Source of the DNA: JAEZBP01 sp963832725
Lineage (GTDB): Bacteria; Myxococcota_A; Polyangia; Polyangiales; Sandaracinaceae
Reading direction: 5' to 3'
NCBI GenBank assembly: GCA_963832725.1
Contig: CAWHVG010000002.1
Coordinates: forward strand, 62,001 to 126,000
Length of the DNA stretch: 64,000 nucleotides
Shown here: in pieces, positions 47,497 through 57,564 of the stretch
Position numbering within the stretch: the first letter of the stretch is position 1
How the letters are laid out: each line of letters begins with the position of its first letter
Notes under the pieces: generated by a model
Database searches by the model: none
Seen by the model: the letters and a program-made list of their open reading frames with translations, nothing else
What the model was told of the DNA's origin: nothing
Translations under genes and position numbers: made by a program

Positions 47497-48159
47497 GCTC
47501 TCCCTCCGGTCTGGTGCGCGGCCTCGAGGACGGAACGGGCGCGTTCCGCGTTTGTGAAGGGCGCACGTCGGCGATTTCGTCGCCGCGTGCAGCCTATACC
47601 CGTCTTCGAGGATATGGCCAGCGTTGTGGTGAGAGTGAACGCGCCGGCGGATGCGCCGTTCGTGCGGTTCGGATGGAGATCGTCGATGAGACCGCGCGCA
47701 ACCATCTCCCGCCGCTCGTCCATCGCGCGCCGATCGAAGAGCTGCACCGGACGGTCGCGAGCCCCGCGCGGTTGGGCGATGACAGGCGCCGTGCGCGAGG
47801 TCTCCGTCGCCGGCGTCGAGCGCGGGCCTCGAGGGATTGGCGCTGCCCGCGAAGCGCTCGTCTCGCCTCCGGACACGAGGCCGTCATCGCGTGAAGATGC
47901 GCGTTGCGTGAGCTCACCGGAGGTTCGCGCTCTCACCGGCCGGCGCGGTGGATCCACGGGCGTCGAGTCGACTGGCGAGTCGGACCACCCATCCGACCCC
48001 CCGGCGCTTCGACGTGCTCTACGTTCCTGGCCAGCGCTCCGGCCGCTTCGTGGGGCCACGCGTTCCCGCCGCCGGGGCCCAGCGGCCCCAGCGCGCTCGT
48101 GTATCCAGCGGATCGACTGTGACGCCGCGTTGGTACGGCATCTGCTGAGCCTCCGGCGA
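47497..48159. other. long intergenic region, nothing recognised
   Basis: About 660 bases between two divergent lipoprotein genes. Several frames are open by GC bias, but all have Arg-rich, shadow-like composition. No RNA gene, repeat or attachment-type site was found. The two promoters must be here; no clear hexamer pair was seen. Confidence 0.4.
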
Positions 48160-49499
48160 ATGAGCATCTCTCGGTGGCGATGGGTGGCCGCGCTGGCGGC
48201 GTCGACGTGGATGGCCTCGACCTTGGTGGCCTGCCAGGCGGCGGCGCCGAGCGGGCGGCGCGGGTCCACGGACGCCGGCCCCGGCAGCGCTAGGGATGCG
48301 GGTCAGGTGGTCTACTCGGACGCCGGCCACGTCACGCCGCCTCCTCCGTCCTGCCCCGGTGGCGGCACGACCAGCGTCTCCGGCACGGTCACCTTCCCGA
48401 ACGGGACCCTGCCGGTGCCGAACGCGCTGGTCTACATCCCCTACGGCGGCGATCCCAACAGCGTCCCTCACACGGGTGACTGCCGGCACCTGCTTGGATG
48501 GGAGCGGGCTCCGGGCGCACACCCAGACCGGCATCGACGGCACGTTCACGCTGGACGGCCTCGACGAGGGTGACCAGACCGTCGTGATCGAGAAGGGCCT
48601 CTTCCGTCGGGTGGTCACGGCGCACGTCACCGCCTGCACCGACACCCCGCTGCCCGCCGACTCGACGCGCCTCCCGGCGAACGCCGTCAGAGGGCAACAT
48701 CCCGCGCGTGGCGGTGATCACGGGCGCCTACGACCGCATGGAGAGCGTGCTGACCCGGCTCGGGCTGGCGTCGAGCGCGTTCACGATCGTGCCGGGCGAC
48801 GAGACCTCGGTCTCGAACGGGACGGAGGCCGCGTCAGCGCTGCTCGGCGACGCCAGCCGCCTCGCGATGTACGACATCGTCTTCGTCGACTGCGGCGCGG
48901 CGGTGGCCGAGCCGAGCTACTTCGACGGCCTCACCAGCCCGACCATCTACGCCAACCTCCGCTCGTTCGTGGAAGGCGGCGGGCGCCTCTACGTCACCGA
49001 CGAGTCCTACGATCTCATCGAGCAGACGTGGCCGAGCGTCATCGCCTTCCAGAGCTCGACCGACGGCCTCTCGACCACGCCGGAGCAACCCGACGCGGCC
49101 GAGGTGGGCGCGACGGCCGACACGGTGCTGGCGACGCTCCACGACGACACGCTCCAGGCCTGGCTCACCCAGAACGGCGTGACCTCCGCCGGCGGCGCGA
49201 TGCCGGTGCAGGGGCTGGTCGACGGCTGGGCGGTCGTGAGCTCGGTCGACATGACGCACGCCAAGGTGTGGGCGAGCGGCTACGTGTCCTGGTACGGCGC
49301 CAGCGGCTTCAGCATCGCGGGCAGCGGCGTCCGGCCGCTCACCGTCACCTTCGAAGCGGGCTGCGGGCGCACGCTCTTCACCAGCTATCACACGGTCGAA
49401 GGGATGAGCCCGGGCGCGGCGCTGAGCGCGCAGGAGCAGGCCTTGGCCTACCTGATCCTCGAGATCGGGACCTGCATCCAGGATCCCACGCTGATCTGA
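48160..49499 (+). CDS. lipoprotein with CnaB-like and glutamine-amidotransferase-like domains (two frameshifts)
   Basis: The signal ends in the lipobox 'STLVAC' (Cys ~25), followed by a 'TDAGPGSARDAG' linker. A carboxypeptidase-regulatory/CnaB-like beta domain is next ('SVSGTVTFPNGTLPVPNALVYIPYGG', later 'GIDGTFTLDGL'). The C-terminal ~270 residues begin 'RVAVITGAYDRMESVLTRLGL' and have 'YDIVFVDCGAAV' and 'LRSFVEGGGRLYVTDESYDLIE', the pattern of class I GATase-like domains without an obvious catalytic triad. Single extra bases near 48493 and 48689 split it into three frames. After repair the length is ~446 residues. A role in ligand binding or cell surface structure is likely; enzyme activity is not shown. 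Confidence 0.75.
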
Positions 49500-49512
49500 T
49501 CGACGAGATAGG

Positions 49513-49554
49513 TTGATTGGTTGATCAAGTCATACACGTTGATCAAGTAATCAA
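49513..49554. repeat. AT-rich repeats with TTGATCAAGT
   Basis: TTGATCAAGT occurs at 49521-49530 and 49539-49548, spaced 18 bases. Related TTGATTGG lies before and AATCAAT after. The core TTGATCAA is a palindrome. It lies between two convergent stops in otherwise GC-rich DNA. The function is unknown; a protein-binding site or 3'-end structure is possible. Confidence 0.5.
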
Positions 49555-49566
49555 TGCTTCGGCCGA

Positions 49567-51291
49567 TCAGGGCGCGATCATGAAGTACACGACGTACTGA
49601 CCCCACGCGGCGCCGTGGACCCGGGTGTGCGCGACGGCCAGACCCATGCGGAGGTCCCGCCGCGCGAAGAGGGCGTCCGGGAGCGGCGCGCGATCGAGAT
49701 CGACGGTCTCGAAGCGCAGGCCGGAGAGCGGTCGCTGCCACCGCCGGCTCTCCTGGTCGAGGGCGATCTGCAGCGCGACGCCCGGCTGCGCCTGCCCCCG
49801 GGAGACCCGCTCCGCTTGGGCGCGCAGCACGTCGGCCCGCATGCGTCGCGGCGGCGGGAGCCCGCGCTGGGTGCGCTCGTGCTCGATGCGGGCGAAGAGA
49901 CTGTTCGCGTCGGCGTCGTGGTCGACGTCCTCGTAGAAGGCGTAGGTCGACACGGAGGCCACGATCGCCCGCGGCTCGTCCAGCGTGACGACGCCGATGG
50001 CCACCTGCCGGGCATCCGGGCGCAGGAGCAGGAGCCTGCCGATTGGCTGCTCGAGCACGCCCTCCACCCACACGGTCGGGGAGCGCGTCCCGAGCTCCAC
50101 CTGCGTGAGATGGTTCGCCGTCCGGATGGTGCCGCCCTGCACCGCCCAGCCGGCCATCATCCCGAGCCCCACCACCTCCGACGTGTCCTCGTCGTCCTGG
50201 ATCGCGGCCGCCGCCGAGAAGGGGGCCCCGCGGGCGTGCACCTCGCTCTCCTGCTCGGCCAGCGCGAGGGGCGGGACGCCGGCGGCCGTCCGCGCCGCGT
50301 TCAACACCGTCAGGAGCGCCGCCCGCGGATCGGCGCTCGGGCTCTCGTCGTCCTGCGCGACGTAGCGAGCCACCGGCTGCACGCCCTCGCGGCGGAGCAT
50401 GAGCCGGCCGGCGCGGCGCGCCATCACGCGTCCGAGCGTCACCACCTCCAGGTTGACGAGCGCGCTCTCGTCGCCCTCCGCCATCGGGCAGCGGACGTTG
50501 ATGTTCGGCAGCTGGACCATCGGCTCGACACGGCAGGGCTGCACGCCGTACTGGCCCTGGTTCACGTACGCCAGGACCGCGTCACCCGGCGTCGCCAGGC
50601 GACCCTCGATGTGCACCTCGCCGAGCTCGTTCGGCGGCCCCCAGGGCGACAGCGCAGCGTTGCGCGGTGCGCTGACGAGGACGGCGGCGATCTTGTCGCC
50701 GACCCGTGCCACGCCGAGACCGTGCATGTGATCGGCTGCGACGGCCCGGCCGAGCGACTCTTTCAGCTCGTCGCCCGAGGTCGTGGCGAAGCGCGCGATT
50801 GGGAATTGACCCTCCACCCGGACCGCGCTCAGTGCGCGGGTCGTCGAGTGGACGGTCGAGCCGCATGCCGCGAGGATGAACCCGTCGAGATCCTCGGTCG
50901 GCATGCCCTCGTGTCGCGCGTAGAAGCGCGCCAGCTCCCGGGCGGCGCAGCGAAGGCTCGCGGAGCGGATGAGCTCGATGCCTCGCTCGGTGGCGACCTC
51001 GTCGATCAGCGCCTCGAAGGGGTCGTCCTCCGCGGCGTAGGTCGGATCGGCCGGGGCCGGCTCGCTCTCGACCGTCCACTCGCTCACGCGTACCGGATCC
51101 GTCCGGGGCAGCAGCGCCGCGAGATCGGGAGGCTCCTGCTGCGTCGCGACCTCGACCCGCTGCGGGGCGGGGAACTGGGCGACGGGCTGAGACGGCTCGG
51201 TCGCGGCCGCGGGGCGGGGGGCTGCCGGGCGGCGCGCGGTGCCGCAAGCGGCGAGGAGCAGGCTCGCGAGCGCGAGGGGCAAGGTACGCAT
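49567..51291 (-). CDS. lipoprotein with CAP-like segments, unknown
   Basis: A 574-residue lipoprotein (MRTLPLALASLLLAACG, lipobox Cys ~16), with a Pro/Ala linker. Three segments look like helical CAP/SCP-type units with N-x-x-R-x-x-x-G-x-x-P-L character: 'VATERGIELIRSASLRCAARELARFYARHEG', 'VLNAARTAAGVPPLALAEQESEVHARG' and 'IEHERTQRGLPPPRRMRADVLRAQAE'. Between them are beta-rich segments ('VGDKIAAVLVSAPR', 'QVAIGVVTLDEPRA'). Secreted CAP-type domains have varied roles; none is claimed here. The frame is intact and it is the upstream neighbour of nothing obvious in function. Confidence 0.7.
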   Translation of the reverse strand: MRTLPLALASLLLAACGTARRPAAPRPAAATEPSQPVAQFPAPQRVEVATQQEPPDLAALLPRTDPVRVSEWTVESEPAPADPTYAAEDDPFEALIDEVATERGIELIRSASLRCAARELARFYARHEGMPTEDLDGFILAACGSTVHSTTRALSAVRVEGQFPIARFATTSGDELKESLGRAVAADHMHGLGVARVGDKIAAVLVSAPRNAALSPWGPPNELGEVHIEGRLATPGDAVLAYVNQGQYGVQPCRVEPMVQLPNINVRCPMAEGDESALVNLEVVTLGRVMARRAGRLMLRREGVQPVARYVAQDDESPSADPRAALLTVLNAARTAAGVPPLALAEQESEVHARGAPFSAAAAIQDDEDTSEVVGLGMMAGWAVQGGTIRTANHLTQVELGTRSPTVWVEGVLEQPIGRLLLLRPDARQVAIGVVTLDEPRAIVASVSTYAFYEDVDHDADANSLFARIEHERTQRGLPPPRRMRADVLRAQAERVSRGQAQPGVALQIALDQESRRWQRPLSGLRFETVDLDRAPLPDALFARRDLRMGLAVAHTRVHGAAWGQYVVYFMIAP

Positions 51292-51388
51292 GGCGCGCGA
51301 GCATGGCAGGTGCGTCTCAGTCGCGCATCCACCCCACTCGTGGGATGTGCGCATCCATCGATGCGGGGGCGCACCGCGGGCGTGAGAA

Positions 51389-51422
51389 CGCCCCGCGGTA
51401 TGCTCGGCGACACCGCGGGGCG
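51389..51422. terminator. hairpin after TauE/SafE gene
   Basis: CGCCCCGCGGT (51389-51399) pairs with ACCGCGGGGCG (51412-51422). It lies 22 bases beyond the stop of the minus-strand TauE/SafE gene. On the minus strand it is followed by TTCTCACG, only a weak U-rich run. Confidence 0.55.
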
Positions 51423-51443
51423 CTCAATGGGAGAGGCCTCGGA

Positions 51444-52379
51444 TTAGAGCTGGGCGGAGCGGCGGGCGGCCTCGAAGATCTCGTCGTCGACACCGCGGGC
51501 CATGCGCATCCGCGCCAGGTCGATGATGCCCGCGACGAGGGGCACGAGCACCAGGCCGAAGACCCACGGCCAGTCGCGGGCCAAAGCGACGTCGTAGCCG
51601 GCGGCGCGCGGCACCTCTTGCGCGAGCAGGAAGACCGCCATCACCACCACGAACCAGGCGAAGCCGCGGCGCAGGAGATCCTGCGGAACCCGTCCGGCCA
51701 GCGCGGCACCGCCGAAGCTGCCGAGGATGGCCGCGACGGTGATCATGGCGGCGAGGCCGTAGTCGATCTCGATGGAGCCGGCGTGACCTGCGAACGCCGC
51801 GAACGACTTCATCGCGATCACCAGGAGCGAGGTGCCGACCGCCTCGCGCATCGGCACGCCGCCGAGCAGCACCAGCGCCGGCACCACCAGGAACCCGCCG
51901 CCCGCACCGACGAGGCCCGTGACCGCGCCGACCGCCAAGCCCTCGAGGATGATCTTCACGTAGGGGAGCTTGCTCTCGTCCGCGTGCGCCTCGAGGCTCT
52001 CCTTCTTCTTGCCCTTGCGCATCATCGCGGCCGCGGTGATCACCATCATCGCGCCGAACGCCAAGAGCAGGACGACGCCCGGGATGTAGTGGGCCACTCG
52101 GCCGGCGGCGAACGCGCCGATCATGCTGAAGGCGCCGAAGAGCAGGCCGGTACGCCAGCGGACGCGACCGCCGCGGGCGTGCGGGATGAGCGCGGCCACG
52201 CTGGTCGAGGCCACGACCAGGAGCGACATCGCGATGGCCTGGTGGGTCTCGAGACCGAGGACGTAGACGAGGATCGGAACGGTGAGGATCGATCCGCCGC
52301 CGCCGAGGAGGCCGAGCGAGACGCCGATCAGGACGGCCAAGGCGAGGCCGAGCGCGAGGATGGGCAAAGCGAGAGTCAT
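51444..52379 (-). CDS. TauE/SafE family membrane protein
   Basis: A 311-residue inner-membrane protein with about eight helices. It shows the family's repeated Gly-rich motif: 'GVSLGLLGGGGSILTVPILVYVLGL' in the first half and 'VTGLVGAGGGFLVVPALVLLGGVPMREAVGTSLLVIA' in the second. These proteins move sulfite, sulfoacetate, taurine or other anions, mostly export. No sulfur gene is next to it, so the substrate is open. The ATG at 52379 follows GGAGAAC at some distance. The frame is intact. Confidence 0.93.
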   Translation of the reverse strand: MTLALPILALGLALAVLIGVSLGLLGGGGSILTVPILVYVLGLETHQAIAMSLLVVASTSVAALIPHARGGRVRWRTGLLFGAFSMIGAFAAGRVAHYIPGVVLLLAFGAMMVITAAAMMRKGKKKESLEAHADESKLPYVKIILEGLAVGAVTGLVGAGGGFLVVPALVLLGGVPMREAVGTSLLVIAMKSFAAFAGHAGSIEIDYGLAAMITVAAILGSFGGAALAGRVPQDLLRRGFAWFVVVMAVFLLAQEVPRAAGYDVALARDWPWVFGLVLVPLVAGIIDLARMRMARGVDDEIFEAARRSAQL

Positions 52380-52610
52380 CGTGGTGTGTTCTCCGCGCCG
52401 CGCCCTTTGCGACGCCTGTGCCATCCCCGCCGCGCCGCGTCGTTCGCACGCTCCCGGGCGACGTGGTGCAACCCGGTGAAACCGTCTGTTGCGCAGGGCC
52501 GCTCACCCGCAACGGATGAAACGGAAAGCGCAGCGAACGCGCTGTTGCGCGAGCGCACATCGTGACCCTGGGTCGCGTCGCTGGCGGGACCGTCTGGTAC
52601 CTTCGCCGCC

Positions 52611-53315
52611 ATGCCGAAGCGTCAGGGGAGTGGGAACGGCTGCCCCTACGCCGCGCTCGCCGGTGGCGTGCTGATGATCACGCACCGACTCCGGCGCGGC
52701 GCGGTCGTGCTCTCGGTGCACGGCCCCGCGCCGGACGTGCTCACGGATCCGGGCGGTCCTTCGCTCTCGGGCGGTCCTTCGCTCTCGGGCGGTCCTTCGC
52801 TCTCGGGCGAGGAGCGCTGCCGGCTGGTGCTGCGTTGCGGCGGCGTCGTGGTCTACGACGCGGGCGACTCGGGCGACGTCCAATGCACCGTGTGCGATGG
52901 CCGCATCGTCGCCGCGGACGGTTCCGTCGAGACGCCCGACGGCATCGGGCCACGCTTCGCCTTGGATGTGGACGCGGGCGCGCTGGAGATCACGGAGCAC
53001 ACGGCGCGCGGAGCGTGGACGGCGAAGCTGCGCGTGGACGAGGAGGACTACCGCTGCGCCGACGTCTCCGGGTGGAGCGGCGAGGTGCTCGACCCGAGCG
53101 CGGGCCCGTCGACGTGGTCGATCGCCGGCATCCAGGGCAACTTCGTGCGCTGGGAGGAGCAGAACCAGTCGGTGCGGATCGACCGCGTCTGCGAAGAGGG
53201 CATGCTCGAGATGCACTTGGGTGCCGAGACGTACCGGCTGTGGATCGGGCCCGCGTCGCGTTCCTTGGCGGGCGAGAGCGAGGACGGCCGGCGCCTGCTC
53301 ATCGGCCGCCGCTGA
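52611..53315 (+). CDS. hypothetical protein with GGPSLS repeat
   Basis: A 234-residue soluble protein without signal peptide or membrane helix. Beta-rich strands such as 'RGAVVLSVHGPAPDVL', 'CRLVLRCGGVVVYDAG' and 'RFALDVDAGALEITEHTARGAWTAKLRVDEE' suggest a compact beta fold. Cys pairs occur ('QCTVCDGR', 'YRCADV', 'DRVCEEG'). It carries three copies of GGPSLS at about residues 48-65. The start could be 52611 or the ATG at 52674 ('MITHRLRRG'). The family is not recognised. It faces the Cys-rich lipoprotein gene, with which it is convergent. Confidence 0.65.
   Translation: MPKRQGSGNGCPYAALAGGVLMITHRLRRGAVVLSVHGPAPDVLTDPGGPSLSGGPSLSGGPSLSGEERCRLVLRCGGVVVYDAGDSGDVQCTVCDGRIVAADGSVETPDGIGPRFALDVDAGALEITEHTARGAWTAKLRVDEEDYRCADVSGWSGEVLDPSAGPSTWSIAGIQGNFVRWEEQNQSVRIDRVCEEGMLEMHLGAETYRLWIGPASRSLAGESEDGRRLLIGRR
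52751..52804 (+). repeat. three identical 18-bp repeats
   Basis: Three perfect copies of 'gggcggtccttcgctctc' in frame, coding for GGPSLS. Perfect identity suggests a recent slippage event. Confidence 0.9.
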
Positions 53316-53348
53316 CCGTGCTGCTCCTCCGCCGGGCGGTGCTCGACG

Positions 53349-54369
53349 TCAGGGAGGGGGCGCGAAGCAGCTGCCGGGGCCGTCGTAGCAGAGGCCGTTC
53401 ACGCAGGCGCCGCACTCGCAGTCCGCGTCCATCGTGCACCCTCGCCGGAGGCAGCCGTGCTCGTCGGCCGCGGGATCGCCGGGCGTGCACGCGGTGTTGG
53501 GCCCGCAGGTGAAGCCCTCGGTGCACGAGTTGATCACGCAGTGCCCCGAGGCGTCGCAGCTCTCGCCGTCCGGGCATGTTCCGTCCGTGCAGCTCGGCTG
53601 GCAGAGCGTGCTCGGCTCCGGACCGCAGGGGCACGCGACGCGGACCGTCATGCACACGTCGCCGGCCGCGCAATCCGTGTCGGCGGCGCACTCGTGCAGG
53701 GGCGGCTGGCAGAGGCCACACTCTTGCTGTCCGGGCGGTCTGCACGCGGGCAGGCCGACACAGTCGGTGTTCGAGCGGCAGAGGGGATCCGAGCTCGCGG
53801 TCGTGCCCGGGCAGAGATCCTCATGCGGCCTGCAGATCGAGTCGCAGAGCGGGCCCGCGACGGTGACCGTGCCGTCCGCGCCGCACGCGTAGGTGTCGCA
53901 GCATCCCACGCCGCTGGTGCACTGCTGGAAGGTGGCCCGATTCGCAGGTCTCGCCGGCCAGGCCGCCGCCCGTGCGGAAGAGATTGCAGGTCCTCCACTG
54001 GGGCGCGAGCAAACCCCCGTCGCACGACGCGCACGCCGTCGTGATGTCGAGTGCGCCGACGCCGGGGTCGCGGCGAATGCAGTTGGCGACACGACCGCAT
54101 CCACACCCGAACCCGTCGTCGCAGGGGCCGACGAAGTCGCAGGTGTCGCCGCTCGTTCCGGAGGCGAGCGCGTCCTCGCAGCTCGTCCAGACCGAGATCG
54201 TCGCGTCATGGCTCGGACCGGCGTCGTAGGTCGGACCGGCGTCGTGGGTCGGTCCCGCGTCGGCGGTGGTGTGGGAGCCGTGGCTCGTCGAGCAGGCCGA
54301 GAGCGCGAGGAGCGCGAGCGAGGTGAGGCTCGTTCGCGGGAGGGAAAGGAGTCGAAGCTGGGTCATCAT
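53349..54369 (-). CDS. Cys-rich lipoprotein (one frameshift)
   Basis: A lipoprotein signal ('LALLALSAC') with repeated 'THDAGPTYDAGPSHDA' linker, then a long Cys-rich region: 'SCEDALASGTSGDTCDFVGPCDDGFGCGCGRVANC', 'CASCDGGLLAPQWRTCN', and after the break 'QQCTSGVGCCDTYACG', 'LCRSNTDCVGLPAC' and 'DTDCAAGDVCM'. It ends with a 'CDASGHCVINSCTEGF' stretch and 'GPGSCFAPPP'. One extra base near 53941 joins the frames; length about 339. The C-D-D-G and D-x-D-C-x-x-G patterns match the other myxobacterial Cys-repeat lipoproteins here. It is anchored in the outer envelope with many disulfides; its partner is unknown. Confidence 0.8.
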
Positions 54370-54520
54370 GTGCCGTGGTTGGAGCCCATCTCCTCTGAGC
54401 AATGCTCGTGCCGAGCCGAGGCGACAGCGGGAGCCGCCCGCCGATCCGCGAGCATGTCCGGATCGGTGGGAGCCCGGGGGAGCAATCCCAGGGCTGCCCG
54501 GGCGGCGCCCTCGAGCCTCC

Positions 54521-57115
54521 TCAGGCGAGTCGCTTCAGGGCTTCGAGGTGGTGTGCGGCGCGGACGTCGCCGTCCACGCGCAGCTTGCCGCGCTGGTAGA
54601 GCGCCGCGACCCGCTGCTCGCCCGACACCAGCGCCTCGAGGTCGGCGTCTTCGAGGGTGAGGGTGGTGGCCGCGTCGTTCGCTTCGCCCGAGACGACCTC
54701 GCCTTCGCGCGGGTCCACCACGAACGCGGCGTCCGGCCCGGTGATGCGGAACTGGAGCTTCTCGTCCCGAGCGCCGAGAGGACGTCCGCCGCGCTCCCCA
54801 GCTTGTCGAAGATCGCGCGGGCGACCGGCTGGCGTGCCTTCTTCGCCGGCGCGGGCGCGACTCCACCGGCCGCCCGCTCGGCGCGCGCCTTCGCGACCGC
54901 CTCCTTGGCCGCCTCGCGATCGACCTCGGACAGGAAGGTGAGCTTCTGGCTGGCCATGACGTTGCCGCTGATCTTCAGCTTGCCGGAGAAGTAGAGCTTC
55001 TGCGCGTCGGCCTTGCCGCTGGCCATGTCGATGAAGTCCGCCTCGCTGATCTCCAGCGTGCAGTCCGGGCTGGCGGCCTCGCCTTCCGTCACGCCGCCGG
55101 GCGGCGCCTTCAGATCGATCGTCCAAGCGCTCTCGGGGTCGGTGAGCCGGAAGAGGAAGACGGTGCCCACCTTCGACGCGAGCTCGGGGTGCGTCTCGAC
55201 GTGGTGGCGGATGGCCGCGAAGATGTCCGCGCTGGTCGGCGCGCTCGGCGCCGCGGTCCTTGCGTTCGTCTTCGGCGCGGCCTTCGGCTCAACCGCCTTC
55301 TTCGGGATCTGCTCGTAGAGCTCGAGCGCGGCGTTGCTGATCACCACCTCGTCACGCTCTTTGACCTTGCAGCGGAAGACGACGCGCTGATCGCTCTCCT
55401 TCCACATCTCGGTGACCAGCGTCTCGCCCGGGAAGACGTTCTTGGCGAAGCGCACCTCGATGCGCTTGAAGAAGCGCGGGTCGCCGTTCGGCGCCAGCTT
55501 CGCGATCACGTGCCGGCCCGCGTAACCGAAGGTGCAGAGGCCGTGCAGGATGGGTCGGTCGAAGCCGAAGGCCTTGGCGAAGCTCGGGTCGGCGTGGAGC
55601 GGGTTCCAGTCGCCGCTCAGCCGGTAGAGGAGCGCCTGGTTCTCCGGGATGTGCTCCTCGACTACGGCGTCCGGCGCGCGATCGGGCGGCACGTTCACCT
55701 CCGCGCTCGGCCCGCGATCGCCGCCCCATCCGCCGGCGCCGCGCACGAAGGTCCGCACCTCGTTGTGCACCAGGAGATCGCCGTCCTCGTCGTAGCTGTC
55801 GATCTCGGTGACGACGAGCGCGCCCTTGCCCTTGTCGAAGATGTCTTTGATCCGCGCCTCGTGGCGCAGCTTCGCGTGCGGAGGCAGCGGGCGCTCGAGC
55901 TCCGTCACCTGCTCTCCGTGCAGCACGCGATCGAAGCCGTAGTGGAGGCCTGGCGCCGTGATGCCCTTCTTCGCCTGCTCGAGGATCACGTTGATGGCCG
56001 GGATCACGCCGAAGGTCGGCAGCGCCTTGAAGCCCTGACCGTGCAGCTCGTAGACGAGGCCGAGCTCCCGATCGTCGAGCGGATCGCCGCCGGCGCCGAC
56101 GCCCAGCGCGTAGAGCGCCAGGTCCTTCTCGTCGTAGCGCGAGGTGACGGGCGGGAACGCGTAGCCGAGGGCCTCGTCGACGTCGATGTACTCGTTGCCG
56201 CCTTTGCTCGCGCCGCGCTGGAGGTTCTCCATGATCGGCTGCATCGACTCGTTGATGCTCGCCGGGTGCTCGCTCTCTTCGAACCCGCTGATGGCGTCCC
56301 ACGCGCTCTTCACGTCTTCCGGACGGATGGCGCGGCCGACGCCGGTAGGTCTTGCCCGCCGCGCGCTCCCAGCGGAGCTTGCCGAAGTAGCCGCCTCCCA
56401 CCTCGAAGAGGCCGCCCGTCTCCTCGCAGCTCTCGTGGCAGAGCCAGAGCACCAGCGGCGAGACGTACTCGGGCCGCAGCGCGTCGATGAGCTCTTTCGG
56501 GAGCACGGTCTCGGTCAAGCGCGAGCCGGCGATGGGCGCGATGGTGTTGACGAGCACGCCGCGCTTTCGGCCTTCGACCGCCAGCGTGTTCGCGAAGCCG
56601 GTCAGCCCGAGCTTGGCCATCGCGTAGTTCGCCTGGCCGAAGTTGCCGTAGATGCCGGCCGCGGAGGCGGTCATGACGATGCGGCCGTAGCGCTGCTCGC
56701 GCATGTGATCCCAGGCCGCGCGGGTGACCGCGTAGCTGCCCTTCACGTGGACGCGGTAGACGAGGTCCCAGTCCTCCTCGGTCATCTTGTGGAAGCTGAC
56801 GTCGCGCAGGATGCCGGCGTTGTTCACCACCACGTCCACGCGGCCGAAGGCGTCGAGCGCGGCCTCTACGATCTTCGCGCCTTCTTCCACCGAGTCGTAG
56901 CTGGCGACCGCTGCGCCGCCGGCTTCGCGGATCTCCTCCACCACCCGGTCGGCCGCGCTCGCGCTCTTTCCCTCACCGTGGGCGCTGCCGCCGAGATCGT
57001 TGACCACCACCTTCGCGCCGCGCGCACCGAACGCGAGCGCGTGGGCCCGACCGAGCCCGCCGCCCGCTCCGGTGACGATCACGACCTTGTCGTCGAAACG
57101 AAGCTCTTCCGCCAT
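54521..57115 (-). CDS. multifunctional SDR-MaoC-SCP2-SCP2 protein, MFE-2-like (two frameshifts)
   Basis: After repair this is one protein of ~865 residues. (1) Residues 1-260: an SDR with 'VIVTGAGGGLGRAHALAFGARGAKVVVNDLGG', 'NNAGILRD' and 'NYAMAKLGLTGFANTLAVEG', the (3R)-hydroxyacyl-CoA dehydrogenase of MFE-2. (2) Residues ~270-590: two hot-dog folds with 'GDWNPLHADPSFAKAFGFDRPILHGLCTFGYAGRH', the hydratase-2 signature. (3) ~615-720: an SCP2-like lipid-binding domain. (4) ~755-865: a second SCP2-like domain. Breaks are an extra base near 56339 and a lost base near 54782. The first two parts would hydrate and oxidise enoyl-CoA in (3R) beta-oxidation; the SCP2 domains bind lipid. The start ATG at 57115 has a weak GGGAG. 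Confidence 0.9.
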
Positions 57116-57564
57116 CCCACGCTCCCAGTCGGCCGAACGCGCCGCGCAAAGGTTCGGACACGAAATATCCGCCCGCGGGTTCCCGGACGTCAACGGATTC
57201 CTCGCGCCGTCGGCCGGAGTCCGACGCACGTCGAGCGACGGAGCGGCGGCTGGCGTATCGGCGCTCGCTCTGAAGCCCGACCACCCCGTCCCTCCGGTCG
57301 CGGGTCATCGTGACTTTTCGAGAGGGACGGTCACCTCCTTGCCAAGCCGTGTCCGAAGCGATGATACTCGCGCCCGTTCATGGCTCGTACCGGCGGCCCG
57401 ACGTTCGAAACCGGGTTTCTGAAGACGGCTCGAACGTCGGAACGACGGTGCGGCTCGAGCTCCCAACGAAGGGTAGGGTTCGTGCTGCTCGCGCGAAGCC
57501 CGGACCGGAGTTCGGAGCGGGGATCCCAGTGGGGAGGCGCGCGCCGCCTCCAGGAGAGGAACAT
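57116..57564. other. divergent upstream region
   Basis: About 450 bases between the MFE-2-like gene and the second OmpA-like lipoprotein gene, both reading away from it. A CAGGAGAGGAAC ribosome-binding site is at the right end. No clear promoter pair, small gene or repeat was found. Confidence 0.4.

Noticed and set aside
44941..48573. 1210-codon plus-strand frame over the Cys-repeat gene
   Set aside because: Repetitive Ala/Arg/Val shadow of the tandem repeats. Its final codons coincide with the true lipoprotein gene that starts at 48160, and no start upstream is supported.
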